64,000 bases of DNA, from positions 49,319,788-49,383,787 of the forward strand of contig CM066039.1 in assembly GCA_033557465.1 (NCBI GenBank), written 5' to 3'. Of this stretch, positions 43,331 through 54,600 are shown piece after piece; the first letter of the stretch is position 1, and each line of letters starts with the position of its first letter. Origin of the DNA: Ichthyophis bannanicus. Lineage: Eukaryota; Chordata; Amphibia; Gymnophiona; Ichthyophiidae. The position numbers were made by a program, and so were the translations under genes. The notes beneath the pieces are model-generated. The model was not told the DNA's origin. It did no database searches and was given only the letters and a program-made list of their open reading frames with translations.

Positions 43331-45955
43331 AAGACAATGTAGTCAGCTGTGCAGGTTACAAAGGCTGTGCAGTGACACTACCGACTGGTAGTCGGCACTT
43401 ATTGGAAGCTGCCCAAGGCTATGAATGCAAGGGCTGTGGCGATCTTTAGGTGCATGGAAAAGGACTGGCCTCTCTGTGTGGTTGAGCAGAGGAGGGCATC
43501 CAGTTCCTGACATACATTAGTGTATGGCCACCTTGTCAAATCTAAACAGCGTCAGATGCTGTTCATCAGTGAGGTACAAGTATTGGATCCTTGCCCATTA
43601 CCGCCTCTGGTAATGGCGTCCTCTTCTCTCCCACCCTTGCTCTCTGCGGCACACTTGCAGGATCAGCGCATACCATGTAGACACAGCTTCAACCCACCAC
43701 CAACACTCTTTCTATTCCCACCAACAATGCCCTTGTGACTCCACCACCAGCAACCTTTTTACTCCTTTCTCTTCCCTTTTCACCCAGCTCACTGTGTTCA
43801 CAGAAACATGGAAACACAAAGTAACCAACAGACAGATCGACAGACACACAGACATGCAACATGGATCACTCTCACGCCATCTCTCCTCCATACCAACACA
43901 CACATGCACACGTACACTCACAGGTTAATGGCAGGGGCATAGACAGGGGACCACAACAACACAGCAGCAAAGAGGGATACTCAGCTGCTGGGCCAAGGGA
44001 GAGAATGATGGTTGGGATTAGGGAGGGGAGAGGTGTTTGTGTGCTGGGGTTTGGCTAATGGGAAACAGTAGGTACGGTGAGCAATGCTGGGGGAGGGGAT
44101 GCACATTGGAGACACAGGGGGATCACAACAAAGATACTTGGTAGACACGGACAATGACCAATTTCTCTCCAGTTCAAGCTCCTCTAGTAATAATCACAAA
44201 CCACAGTTAATATGGACTGCTAAGTCCCTTATCTAGTCATGATTTATAGAAGGTGTGGTGGGAGACCTTTGGATACAGCACCTTGCATGACCCCATAGCT
44301 GTGTGAGATAAGTTAGGGATGTGCAGCGCAATGCACCACCCTAACTGCACCTAGAAACAGCCCTAGAAAAGCCCCCTTTGGGACATTCAGAGATCGACAT
44401 GAGCACTGCGAGGACGCACAGAACTCTCATTTCTAAAATCAGGTTCTGCATGTCCCTGGCTTTTCAACATCCTTGTTGCAGTCAATCACACCTTGCCATC
44501 TTGCCGATTTTCCCTTCTAAAATAACCCTCTTTCCTCAGCCATAGCTTCATCCTCAGATTATTTGGGTACCTAAATTTAGGCTCTAAACCCCAGCCAAAT
44601 TTCAAAGGGGCCTATTTGGGCCCTCTCTCACAACATTAAGCACCTAACCCTTGCAAAAGTGACCCTTACCAGGTCTCAGGGATTTCGGATGCCTTGTCCT
44701 TCATTTGAATTCAAGGAAGATGAAAACGAATGCTTTTATTTTGTGATTGTCTGATGCTGGAATTGTATTTTAGTGTGTGATTATGTATATCTCTTGAGGC
44801 ATGAAAATGGAGAATGGTGCATGAAAGCAAAAATCCTCGTACTTTTCTCTTGGTAAATATCCAGCTTGGGTTGGTTTGATGCATTAGGATAAATTTATAT
44901 ATGAACACATCATTGAATCCTATGGCCTTATTTGTGATGTCAAACAAGCAGTTGTTCCATGTCAAATGTAGCCTTTTGATGCTTTGAGGTGACGTTTTCC
45001 TATATTCTAATGAATGCATTGTCACAGCATTTAAGAAAGGATCATTCTTCAGTCATATCTGAAAATGAATAATCTGGTGTTTTTCCCCAGTGGGCAAAGA
45101 TCCTTGAAGACTTTTCAACCAATTAAGCAGATTGATAGAATATAGCAATATGATGTATTTAAATTATCAATCAGAAGGCTAGAAAAGAACATGCATAATT
45201 TGGAAAATTCCTGCTGCTCATTGTAAAGTTCCTTTGTGGTATTTTGCTTGCCTTGAAATGCTGAAAGGTTTCTTCAAGAGAATCTGTTTTCAGTCATTCT
45301 ATTCAGGAACTAGGTTCTAGTTAGAATGGATGAGAGGAATCCAGTTCTTGGATAATAAAGTAGCAGGACGCTTATTTGATATTCTTGTCTGAAAATCTAG
45401 TTATTCATTGCAGTGAGTAAGCTCAAAGATGCGAATGATGCAAGAGCTAATGGTCAATGAGAAATATATTATAAGGTAATTACCTCTACAAAAGGTACCC
45501 ATGTACGATCAAAGCGCCCCAGCATGTGATCAGTGAAAAGGACTAGTCAAAAGAATATCTAAGTTTAGTTCTACCTTTAAGATCTCCAGCATGACACAGA
45601 AATAAGAGCCATGGCAGTCAGGATTTCAATATTGTTAGGAAAAGAGTTTGTCAGTGCAATAAGTCTGGAAATGACTCACCATTGAAAAATCAGATCTACA
45701 GTTCATTTCCCTAAAAAACAATCATAAAAAAGGTTGAATAACACATGTTTGAAACACACGAGCAGTAGCGCCAATTATGAAAGCTTCAAAGGTAGTTACA
45801 GACCATTCAGACATCTTCAATAAACATTCATAATTCAATTATTTGGAAAAAGATCAATAAACCTTTTATTCTGTCACAACAGGCTAAGGCTGATAAAGAA
45901 GAGATTGGGGAAGCTAACTCTAGGTTTTTATGGGCTACACTAAGAAAGCGTAGTT
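43331..45955. other. Unassigned DNA, possibly more Harbinger remnants
   Basis: No intact domain is readable. The section to about 44200 may be the N-terminal side of the Harbinger relic, but I could not confirm that. From 44700 to 45955 the sequence is AT-rich and shows no repeat ends that I recognise. Confidence 0.35.
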
Positions 45956-45959
45956 ATCA

Positions 45960-46225
45960 CCTGTAGAAGGTGTTCTCTGTGGACAGCAGGAATAAGTCCT
46001 CATGTATGGGTGATGTCACCAATAGAGCCCCACACGGGAATGCTCCCCAGCTTCCATTGGAAGCTTTTGAGAGGCTCCACCGCACATGGGCACCTGCCTT
46101 CCCGCCTGCCGCGGTTCCATCTTCTCCAGTATAATATCAAAGCTGTAGCAGAAGACAACTCCTCAGGGAAGTGGGAGGGTTGTGAGGAATTATTCCTGCT
46201 GTCCATGGAGAACACCTGCTACAGG
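45960..46225. repeat. Inverted repeat at the DIRS end
   Basis: CCTGTAGAAGGTGTTCTCTG on the left faces GAGAACACCTGCTACAGG on the right, each arm about 40 bp and separated by 186 bp. Confidence 0.75.
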
Positions 46226-47212
46226 TGAGTAACTTTACTTTCTCTGTGGATAAGCAGAAATGATGTCTTCATGTATGGGACTCCCAAGCTACAGGCTACC
46301 GAAAACCGAGGAGGCCAGAAGCCCAACAGGGGCAAACAAAAACTGGAGAATCAAAGGGAACAGCAAAGGTAGTCCCCCAGGGAGACCTAACTGATTCAGC
46401 ATAGTCATGCAGCGAGCAGCACTCGTACTCAGAAAGTTTCTTTTTGATAGTCTGGATGGACAGAAAGGCCTGGTGGGAAGACGTTGGAACCTAATTCCCA
46501 AAGAGATGGCAGACTATGGCCCGACCGAAGTTGCTGTCATGTCGGGAATCCCCATCCAGACAGCAATGCGATGCTGATGTGCGGACTGAAATCATGTTGC
46601 AGTCCTCCAAGTCTCCTCAGTGGAGACTGAGTGAAAGTTGGACTCTGATGCAGCCGTGGCTCTGACATCAAGGCTGCGTCCTGCCTGGGCATAAGCAAAA
46701 AGAGATGCAGTCTGCCAGCCAAATCAACAGAGTGTGCTTGGAAATGGTAGACCCAGCTTTCTGGGGTCAAAGGAGACAAACAACTGGGTGGACCTTCAGT
46801 GGGCCTCCGTCCGCTCAAGGTAAGGCTCGCTTATAGTCCAGCATGTGCAGCATCGCCTCCCTCCTGTAGGTGTGAGGCCTGGGAAAGAAGGTAGGCAGCA
46901 CAACTGACTGATTAAGATGGATAGCAAAGACTACTTTTGGAAGAAATGCAGATGAGTGTGCAAGACCACTCTCTTGTGATGAAACCTGGCATATGGCAAG
47001 TGAGCCACCAGAGCCTGGAGCTCGCTGACATGAAGTGCCAAGGTAACTGCAACAGGAACAAGACTTCCCAAGTCAGAAACTTCAAAGGGCAAGAAGCTAG
47101 TGGCTCAAAGAGGACTGACAAGAGCTGCAGCAGAACCACATTAAGATTCCAGGTCATTGCCAGGGGCTTGATAAGAGGCATAGAGAGGAGTAAATCTGCA
47201 TGAACTGAACCA

Positions 47213-47632
47213 TCAAACTGATATGGGCTTCCCCTCTGAGCAGCAATGGTAGGCTTCAATTTTACTAAAGTGGACTCTGACAGAATTGGACTTAAGACTC
47301 GACTCTGAGAGGTGTAGAAAATACATGAGCAACTTGGCCATTGTGCAGGAGAAGGGATCCAGGGCCTGGTTAGCACACCAGGAGGAGAACCTCCTTGATT
47401 TAAATGTGTAGAACCTCCTCATTGAAGTTTTACGGGAGCTCAGGAAGACTTCAATATTGCTGTTGGACAGGTTAAGCTCCGACAGAACTACCCACTCAAC
47501 ATCCATGCTGTGAGGACCAAGGACCGGATTTTCGGGTGAAGCAAGATCCCATCCTCCTGCGAGATGAGCTCTGGTGCAGAGCCCAGTCATAGGGGCTCTC
47601 ACTGAGAGAGTTGAAGTAGAAGGGGGAACCAC
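47213..47632 (-). pseudogene. DIRS tyrosine recombinase, N-terminal part
   Basis: The segments VFLSSRKTSMRRFYTFKSRR then FSSWC, ALDPFSCTMAKLLMYFLHLS and NSVRVHFSKIEAYHC match the helical N-terminal domain of DIRS integrases (a pattern like STR..Y..KW..F..WC). The catalytic C-terminal half, with its R-H-R-Y residues, would lie at 47200-46250 but is too decayed to read with confidence. The enzyme would insert circular cDNA without a target-site duplication. Confidence 0.6.
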
Positions 47633-47702
47633 AGCTGCCTGGACCAGTATAGCATGATGAGGATCATCATGTCACTGTTAGCCTGGAGTTTCAGCAAGGT
47701 CT

Positions 47703-48602
47703 TCACCACAAGAGGAATGGAGAGAAAAGTGTAAAGCAGACCCACTCCCCAGTGCAGAAGGAAGGCTTCTGCAGTAGCTGGCCGCTTGACACAACTCTGG
47801 AACAGAAATGGCCCACCTGGGTGTTGTGCAAGGTGGTAAAGAGATCAATTGAGGGACTACCCCACTCCCAAAAGATCCTGCTCATGACCTGCCTGTTCAA
47901 GGTCCACTCGTGTAGCTGGAGGACGTGATTCAACTGGTCCTCCAGGAAATTGAGTTCCACAGGCAGGTAGGTGGCTCTCAATTCCATCCCGTGGGTGATG
48001 ACAAACTTCCATAAGTAGGCTGCCTCCCAGTACAGGAGATACGAGCCCATGCCTCTCTGCTTGTTGACACAGAACATTGCCACTTGATTGTCGATCTGAA
48101 TCAGGACAATTTGGTTGGCGAGGTGGACCCTGAATACCCAAAGGGCATTCGCTATGGCTTGGATTTCAAGAAAATTGATCTGGTGAAGACTATCCTGCTC
48201 GGACCACATGACCTGAGTGCGCAGGCCATCCAGTTGATCCCCCTAGCTGAGCTTCGATGCATTGGTTGTCAGCATCCGCTGGGGAGATGGCATCTGAAAG
48301 GGGAGGTCTTTGAGCAAGTTCTGTGGTTCCAGTCCCCAGTACAGGAACTGTATCTGAGGCACGGTGACTACCACCTGATCCTGGAGGTGGCCAGTGGTTT
48401 GTCTCCACTGAGTATGCAGCATCCATTGAGCTTGTCTCTTCAACAGGTGAGCCAGGGAAGTGATGTGCACTGTCAAGGCCATATGACCGAGCACCCTCAG
48501 CAACTTGTGAGCCATTATCTGATGCCTTTGCCAAGTAAGCTGGTGGGCCCCAATGACCACTGCCACAACCCTGCGGGCAGCTTCAAATGCGTCATAAGAC
48601 AC
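47703..48602 (-). pseudogene. DIRS gag end fused to post-RT and RNase H region
   Basis: The frame begins with a gag-like SYDAFEAARRVVAVVIGAHQ followed by LTW. Within about 10 codons it moves to the post-RT segment (MAHKLLRVLGHMALTV, then MPSPQRMLTTNASKLSWG). After a frame change, RNase H is readable: INFLEIQAIANALWVF, LIQIDNQVAMFCVNKQRG, ATYLPVELNFLEDQLN and WGSPSIDLFTTLHNTQVG. IDN and the EIQAI glutamate correspond to RNase H metal-binding positions. The last frame is open for 168 codons. Confidence 0.7.
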
Positions 48603-48954
48603 CTAGACCATGAACTTAGAGAAGTCCTTGCCATGGCCCAGCAGGGTACAAAAGGCATTGAGCCACTCAGGGGAGACGAGTGGGCCAAACTTAGCCATAT
48701 CCAGCATGATGTCTTTCAAGAACATGCTCATGTATGAAGGGTATGAAGGACCCTGACTACCAGCATGAAGCTTTCGAAGCACCGCCTGCCAAAGAAGTCC
48801 AAGGTCCATGTCTCCCTGCCTGTGGGTGTCGAGGATTGGGTCTTATTGCTCTTGATTTGCTTCATGGCAAACTCTACCACCAAGGAGTGGTGGGGCAGCT
48901 GAGGTTCTCGAACCACGGGGCCTTCTGGACCTGGTAATTGCAGCCAATCGCATG

Positions 48955-49040
48955 CACTGGGCAGGGTTAGACTGCCATATAAGGCTACTATGCCATATAA
49001 GGCTACTGTGGCCTATTTGGCAGTCTAACCCTGCCTGGAT
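48955..49040. repeat. Foldback sequence with internal tandem unit
   Basis: GGGCAGGGTTAGACTGCC faces GGCAGTCTAACCCTGCC. Between them TGCCATATAAGGCTAC occurs twice in tandem. It may be a very small MITE near the DIRS 5' side. Confidence 0.6.
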
Positions 49041-49139
49041 GCATCGTGTGGGGCCAGGCACACCATTTTACAAGATGGTGGACCAGAGCGAGAGCGCATA
49101 AGCAGAGCTTCCGTCTATTTGGTACAGAGGGACTTGAAC

Positions 49140-49605
49140 TTAGGGGCCACTAGACCACCAGGTAATTTTTACTTTATTTATTTTTGCTTGGGAGTGATTT
49201 TCTCTTAATTTGGGTTTTGGGGTGGAGGGTTCATGGGCTGCTAGACCACCAGGTAAATTTTACTTTATTTATGTTTGCTTGGGGGTGATTTTATTTTACT
49301 TGGGGGTGATTTCACTTTTACTTTGGATGGAGATGGGGGGTTTCAGGGGCCGCTAGACCACCAGGTAATTACTTTTTGTTGGGACAATGGCCCTCGGCAG
49401 TGTTTTATGGCATCGGAGGCTTTTTGTGATGCTGTGATCATCTCTGATGCCATCAGATTACTGTCGGGTGGGGGGACTGGCGCTTCTGGGCCACCAGGGA
49501 TTCTCTTTTGTCAGGCATTGGGCTCAACGGTATTTTGATGGCATCAGGAGCTTTTCCCGATGCCACGATTGTTTTCGATGCCATCAACATACTGTCGGGG
49601 ATGAT
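49140..49605. repeat. Degenerate tandem repeats
   Basis: CTAGACCACCAGGTAA occurs at about 49149, 49242 and 49354, each time with nearby TTTACTTTATTTAT. A second motif pair, GATGCCATCA...ACTGTCGG, occurs near 49448 and 49577 about 130 bp apart. This is an old minisatellite or part of an unknown element. Confidence 0.6.
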
Positions 49606-49861
49606 ATGCAAATTAGCCAAGTGGTGCCTGGAGAGCAAGCCAAACTAGTGCAGACTTTTTGTTTGCATGTGTTTTGCTTGCTCTGCCAGTTTAACACTGC
49701 GATGGCTCTATTGCATGTGCACTGTTACTGTGGCGGTCATTTGCATACCCTAACCTTCCTGCATTGCGCGTTAAAATGTGTGCATTGTCAGGAACGTTAA
49801 AAAATCGATCCAGCGCGGGTCTAGCACCGGCTTTCTGCATCGGCTCATTATTAATATGTAT
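49606..49861. other. Unassigned DNA, about 256 bp
   Basis: This stretch lies between the degenerate tandem repeats and the CR1 C-terminal fragment. I saw no reading frame with domains and no repeat ends. Confidence 0.35.
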
Positions 49862-50115
49862 ACGTTAGAGGAAAGGCAGATAGAGGAGATATGATAGAGA
49901 TGTTTAAATACTTCTGTTGCATAAATGCACAGGAGGAGAGTCTCTTTCGATTGAAAGCCAGCTCTGCTATGAGGGGACATAAGATGAGGGTGAAAGGGGA
50001 TAGACTCAGGAATAATATGCAGAAATATTTCTTTATGGAAAGAGTGGTAGATGCGTGGAATTGTCTCCCAGTGGAGGTAGTAGAGACGAGGACAGTATGG
50101 GGCTCATTCCTTCAG
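49862..50115 (+). pseudogene. CR1-type RT C-terminal fragment
   Basis: It reads GDMIEMFKYFCCINAQEESL, then MRGHKMRVKGDRLRNNMQKY and FFMERVVDAWNCLPVEVVE, the conserved C-terminal block of CR1-type RTs. It is cut on the right by the triple-hairpin element. Confidence 0.8.
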
Positions 50116-50119
50116 AGAC

Positions 50120-50610
50120 ATACAGCCCCTCTGTACGTCCAGTCTGAGTCAGACATACAGAGGGTTCGCGATTCTGATCCTGCAGGGCAGGTTTAGCCCC
50201 GTGGGATTAGAATCGCGAACAGGCCTGTAGGTGCAGGCCGGGACTGCGATTCAGCCTGGCATGCACATACAGGCCTGTCCCTGGCTAACTCAGTTACGGC
50301 TCTACAATGGAGCCACGGCGCCATGGCATCCGGTTGCCATGGCACCGCAGCTCTATTGTAAAGCCACGATCCCCGGCACCGGCACAGAAAAATGCTTTCC
50401 TCGCAGCCTGACCCCCGATCTGGCCTCCCAAGGCCAGGGTTGGACTGCAGCGAATTTTCTCCACCCTCTGCCGCCTCTTTTGAGTCCCGGACCACTGTCC
50501 CCTGCAAGATCGGGAAACTTATTCCACCTCAAAGGTGGAATAAGTTCCCCATCTAAGCTGTCGGCCCTGAACATACATGGCTGACATTGGAATTGGCCCT
50601 ATACGTCCAA
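50120..50610. mobile_element. Triple-hairpin DNA element, copy B
   Basis: Hairpins are GCGATTCT with AGAATCGC (50169-50218), GAGCCACGGCGCCATGGC facing TGCCATGGCACCGCAGCTC (about 50313-50354), and AACTTATTCCACCT with AGGTGGAATAAGTT (about 50517-50547). They are in reverse order relative to copy A at 28530-29190. On the left it cuts a CR1 fragment and on the right an L2 RT. ACGTCCAG near 50136 and GGACGTATAGG (reverse complement, near 50610) may be the termini. Confidence 0.6.
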
Positions 50611-50639
50611 GGCTGATGACTGCTCACCGCCCGCCCTGC

Positions 50640-51377
50640 CTCCACCCCTGATCCACCAGCATAGAGATGGTATTGAAAACCATGAGAGGAAATAAGCGCA
50701 CCAAGGGATTGTGTATAGAGAGAAAAAAGAAGGGGGCCCAAGACAGAACCCTGGGGGACACCAACCAAGAGCGGGGTAACAGAGGAGGAGGAGCCACCAG
50801 AACATACACTAAAGGAGCGATGGGAGGGATATGAGGAGAACCAGGAGAGAACAGAGTCCCTAAAGCCAAGCGAGGACAAAGTGTCAAGGAGAAGATCATG
50901 GTCAACAGTGTCAAAGGCAGCAGAAAGGTCAAGGAGGATAAGGACAGAGTAAAGGCCTTTAGATTTAGTCAGGAACAAGTCACTGGAGACTTTGACAAGA
51001 GCAGTTTCAGTAGAATACAAAGGACGAAAACTGGATTGTAAGGGATCGAGAAGAGCATGGGAAGAGAGGAAGTCAAGACAACGGCGGTAAACCGCACGTT
51101 CGAGCAGTTTAGAAATGAAAGGAAGGAGAGAGATGGGGCGATAATTAGAAGGACAAGAGGGATCAAGTGAGGGTTTCTTAAGGAGAGGCATGACCACAGC
51201 ATGTTTAAAGTCAGCCGGGACAGTAGCAGTGGAGAGCAAAAGGTTGAGAATATGAGAAATGCAGGGGACAACAGTAGAGGAAATAGAGAAGAGGAGATGG
51301 GAGGAGATAGGATCAGAGGAGCAAGTGGTGAGCTTGCAGAAGGAGAGAAGAAGAGCAGTTTCATCAATAGAAATCAT
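50640..51377 (-). pseudogene. L2-type RT fragment
   Basis: It reads [57 protein letters not shown] and [11 protein letters not shown]. The catalytic YADD has become YAGG. The frame is open over about 245 codons. It is cut at that point by the triple-hairpin element. The family differs from the L2 copies at 17-25 kb. Confidence 0.85.
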
Positions 51378-51436
51378 GGGGAAGGAAGAGAGGGTAGGAT
51401 GAGAAGAGGGGAGAGAATGAAAGCAGGAAAGGGAAA

Positions 51437-51556
51437 ATTAGTTGTTTACTCTTTCAAACAGTACAAAGACTAAGAGACATGCGATGAAGTCACTAAGTGG
51501 TACATTTAATACATATTGGAGAAAATATTTTTTCATTCAATGCATAATTAAGCTCT
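51437..51556 (+). pseudogene. Short CR1-type C-terminal fragment
   Basis: LFTLSNSTKTKRHAMK and WRKYFFIQCIIKL are readable, matching the C-terminal region of the copy at 36803-37444. It ends where a minus-strand CR1 begins. Confidence 0.55.
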
Positions 51557-52045
51557 GATGTAACATAGTAACATAGCAAATGACGGCAGATAAAGACCAG
51601 CATGGTCCATCTAGTCTGCCCAGCAAGATGGCAAGAGTAGGTGCACCTGTCGCTCTGTGCAAGCCAGCCCTCCCCATGTCTTTGTTAGGGGTGAACCCAC
51701 CACTCCATGTAGGACACCCCTATTTGTTGAGACGTTAGATGGTTCGGAAGTTAGAAGGTACTGTTTATTTTGTTTTTATCCTGTTGCTGTAAAGGGATCC
51801 ACTGTGTTTGTCCCATGCCGTTTTGAATTCCGTCACCGTGTTTGCCCCACCACTTCCATCGGGAGGGCATTCCAAGCATCCACCACCCTTTCAGTAAAGA
51901 AATATTTCCTGACATTGCCTTTCAATTTACCATCTTGCAGCTTCATGTTATGCCCTCTAGTTTTACAGCTTCCCCGTCTTTGGAAGAGGTTTGTTTGTTC
52001 ATCATTTCTCTTTAAGTATTTAAAGGTCTGAATCATATCGCCCCT
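51557..52045 (-). pseudogene. CR1-type LINE 3' end, copy 1 of a three-copy family
   Basis: Minus-strand coding reads GDMIQTFKYLKRNDEQTNLF, RGHNMKLQDGKLKGNVRKYF and VVDAWNALPMEVV. The 3' UTR ends with GACTAGATGGACCATGC and TATGTTACTATGTTAC. Sister copies are at 52414-53500 and 58542-59048. Confidence 0.85.
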
Positions 52046-52084
52046 GTCCCTCCTCTCCTCTTCGGTGCTACACAGGTAGTGCCA

Positions 52085-52413
52085 TGGCCCGCCTCTGTTC
52101 CACCCTGTAACGCCCTCAACATGCCTCGATCCTATGCGGATAGCATCTGGGTGCGTTAGGCACATATCCAGGATTCTCAAAGGGCACTACCCATGTAGGT
52201 AGCCTTCAAAAATCCTCTATAAGGCCTTATACAATTTCTTGATATACCGCCCAGTCTTAAGGGCATCAGAGCGGTTTACAATCGCTATTAGCAGGTACTG
52301 TATACATACCCTTGTCCCCAAAGGGCTCACAATCTATGTGTACCTGAGGCAATGGAGGGTTAAGTGGCTTGCTGAAGGCCACAAGGAGTGCCCATAGGAC
52401 TTTACATGGGTAA
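52085..52413. mobile_element. GGGCCC-type MITE remnant with a nested LINE tail
   Basis: TTCTCAAAGGGCACTACC with GTAGGTAGCCTTCAAAAATC and, later, TTTACATGGGTAACTA match the MITE at 31729-32183. Inserted at about 52229-52400 is a piece with CTTGATATACCGCCCAG, AGCGGTTTACAATCGC and a GGTTAAGTGGCTTGCTGAAGG segment. That piece resembles a LINE 3' region with a CORE-SINE/MIR-like motif (inference). Confidence 0.5.
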
Positions 52414-53500
52414 CTAACATAGTAACATAGTAAATGACGACAGATAAAGACCAGTATGGTCCATTTAGTCTGCCCAGTAAGATGGCAAGAGTAGGTGCAC
52501 CTACCGCTCTGTGCAGGTCACCCCCCCCCCCCATGTCTTTGTTTAGGGGTGAACCCACCGCTCCGTGTAGGACACCCCTGTTTGTTGAGAAATTAGTTAA
52601 GTTTATTTTGATTTTATCCTGTTGCTGTAAAGGGATCCACCATGTCTGTCCCATGCCATTTTGAATTCCGTCACTGTGTTTGCCTCCACCACTTCCATCA
52701 GGAGGGCATTCCAAGCATCCACCACCTTTTCAGTGAAAAAGTATTTCCTGACATTGCCTTTCAATTTACCCCCTTGCAGCTTCATGTTATGCCTTCTTGT
52801 TTTACAGCTTCCCCGTCTTTGGAAGAGGTTTGTTTGTTCATTATTTCTCTTTAAGTATTTAAAGGTCTGAATAATAACTCCCCTGTCCCTCCTCTCCTCC
52901 AGAGTGTACATATTTAGGTCTTCAAGTCTCTTCTCATAAGGCTTCTGACGCAGACTCCAAATCATTTTGGTCGCCTTCCTCTGAACAGTTTCTAGTCTTT
53001 TTACATCCTTTGTGAGATATGGTCTCCAAAACTGAACACAGTTTTCCAAGTGAGGCCTCACCAGCGACTTATACAGTGGCATTAGTACCTCTTCCTTTCT
53101 GCTGGTAATTCCTCTTTGTATGCAACACAACATCCTCCTGGCTTTTGCCACTGCCTTGTCGCACTGTTTTGCCACCTTGAGATCCTCAGAAATAATCACA
53201 CCAAGATCCTTCTCCTGTTCCGTGCACACCAACCTCTCACCCCCCTATCGCGTACATTTCCCTTGGATTTCTGCTTCCCAAGTGCATGACACTGCACTTC
53301 TTCGCATTAAATCTTAACTGTCAAGCATTAGACCATTCTTCCAGCTTTTGTAGATCTTTCCTCATGTTATCCACGCCCTCAGGGGAGTCCACTCTGTTGC
53401 AAATTTTCGTGTCATTTGCAAAAAGACAGACTTTTCCATTCGGTCCTTCAGCAATATCACTCACAAATACATTGAACAGTGCTGGGTAGATCACATAATG
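52414..53500 (-). pseudogene. CR1-type LINE, RT C-terminal half, copy 2
   Basis: It starts near DIAEGPNGKVCLFANDTKIC (about 53465), where the usual FADDTK reads FANDTK. After a frame change it continues open for 209 codons (53232-52603): EKDLGVIISEDLKVAKQCDK, MPLYKSLVRPHLENCVQFW, YEKRLEDLNMYTLEERRDRG and VVDAWNALLMEVVEANTV. The 3' end has a CCCC run near 52520 and TATGTTACTATGTTAG. This is the longest of the three sister copies. Confidence 0.88.
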
Positions 53501-53511
53501 TCAGTTTTTAG

Positions 53512-53630
53512 TGATTCTGAAAACTATTTACCGGCGAGTCAGATGACAGTACCAGGCAAAATGGTAGAAGCTATTCTAAAGAACAAATTTTTTCACCATA
53601 TGCAAGGGTCTCTGTTATCAGGAGGGTAAA
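53512..53630 (+). pseudogene. Short CR1-type RT fragment
   Basis: The segment SENYLPASQMTVPGKMVEAI followed by LKNKFFHHMQGSLL corresponds to NYRPVSLTSVPGKMVETIIK in the copy at 36118. It is an isolated piece between two other elements. Confidence 0.6.
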
Positions 53631-53639
53631 GATTTCTGA

Positions 53640-54600
53640 CCCTATGGTTATGGTGGAGGCAATTTCTGAATTATCCTCCAGGCCTCTTTTGGTCAAGCAC
53701 AGAACATAACCAGAGAGCATATGAAACGCCTTTGCTATTGTTGAGAGATCCATTATTTCAGTTGCTCTAGTAACTACCAAAATTCATGTACAAATACAGA
53801 CTCAGCCTGGAAAATTGGACTCTCAGGATTAAAAAGCTGGAGCAATTCTCTGCTCAGCTTTCATCAGTTCAGGGTGGATTGGTATAGAATAGACATATCT
53901 TGTTTCATAGAATGGATCATTTTCAGAATAGTTTGAAATATTTGAAGTTGCGGATTCTGAATTTCCCTAATGTTCCCTTGTCTTCTCCTGTGAATTTTTA
54001 AAAAAGTTATCTAAGGGCAAATGCCATAAGGTTTACTTCATTTTATCTAAGAAGTGACCAGAAGCTTTTGTGGAGAAAACAGGGAAAAACCTCCCCATTA
54101 ATCTGTATGAATTTCTCTGGTTTACTGGGGAATATGAAGTGGAGAAAGGAGATAGAGCATCCTTTTTGGGTACTTTTTCACAAGATAGAGATGCTGTCCT
54201 TAATCTGTTTTACAAAGCTATGGCACAGTTTATGAATTATGATGTTTGGTGCTTTCCAGGTGTTACTGGAAGTATTCAAGAATGTAGGCCGAACCTCTTG
54301 GCTATACAAAGGGAGGCAACCACTTTTGGGGCCTCCTCAATAGTTAGGGGCATGTTTACTAAGCCGGACTAATGGTTAGCATGTGTTATTTGTAATAGGC
54401 CCGATTGAATAACATGGGATCTAGTTACAAATAGCGTGTGCTAACCATTAGCCAGGCTTAGTCAACATGCCCCTTAGGCTTCCCTGTAAATGTTTAATCA
54501 ACTTATCAGATGTAAATTATGTGTTTTATTGAGCCCTCACAGCTTAATTTTTTTTGCTAGATTTTAAGAAGCTGGATTTACCTGACAGGGGTATGTGCGG
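53640..54600 (+). pseudogene. L1 ORF1 protein relic split by a MITE
   Basis: The motif LKLRILNFPNVPLSSPVNF is at about 53945-53999. Downstream the frame 54070-54346 reads LPINLYEFLWFTGEYEVEKG and DVWCFPGVTGSIQECRPN. After the MITE, LPCKCLINLSDVNYVFY follows (54480 on), completing the conserved PCKC region. Several stops occur outside these stretches. Confidence 0.75.
54344..54476. mobile_element. Foldback Harbinger-type MITE with TTA duplication, 127 bp
   Basis: GGGGCATGTTTACTAAGCC (54347 on) pairs with GGGGCATGTTGACTAAGCC (reverse complement of the right end at 54473). TTA flanks both sides (54344-54346 and 54474-54476). Nearly the whole element folds on itself. It is the same family as 26599-26726. 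Confidence 0.88.

Larger units (their letters stand above)
45960..48940 (-). mobile_element. DIRS-type tyrosine-recombinase retrotransposon relic
   Basis: Minus-strand pieces occur in DIRS order: a gag C-terminal motif (about 48600-48530), the region after RT, RNase H (48209-47703) and tyrosine recombinase N-terminal part (about 47632-47213). The downstream end has a 40-bp inverted repeat at 45960-45999 and 46186-46225, agreeing at about 36 of 40 positions. That fits the inverted or complementary terminal structures of DIRS elements. The core RT with its catalytic motif is missing between gag and the post-RT region, so an internal deletion is likely. Confidence 0.7.

Noticed and set aside
50969..51367. 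A 132-codon minus-strand frame beside the L2 RT
   Set aside because: It is an out-of-frame shadow of the L2 RT frame 51377-50553.
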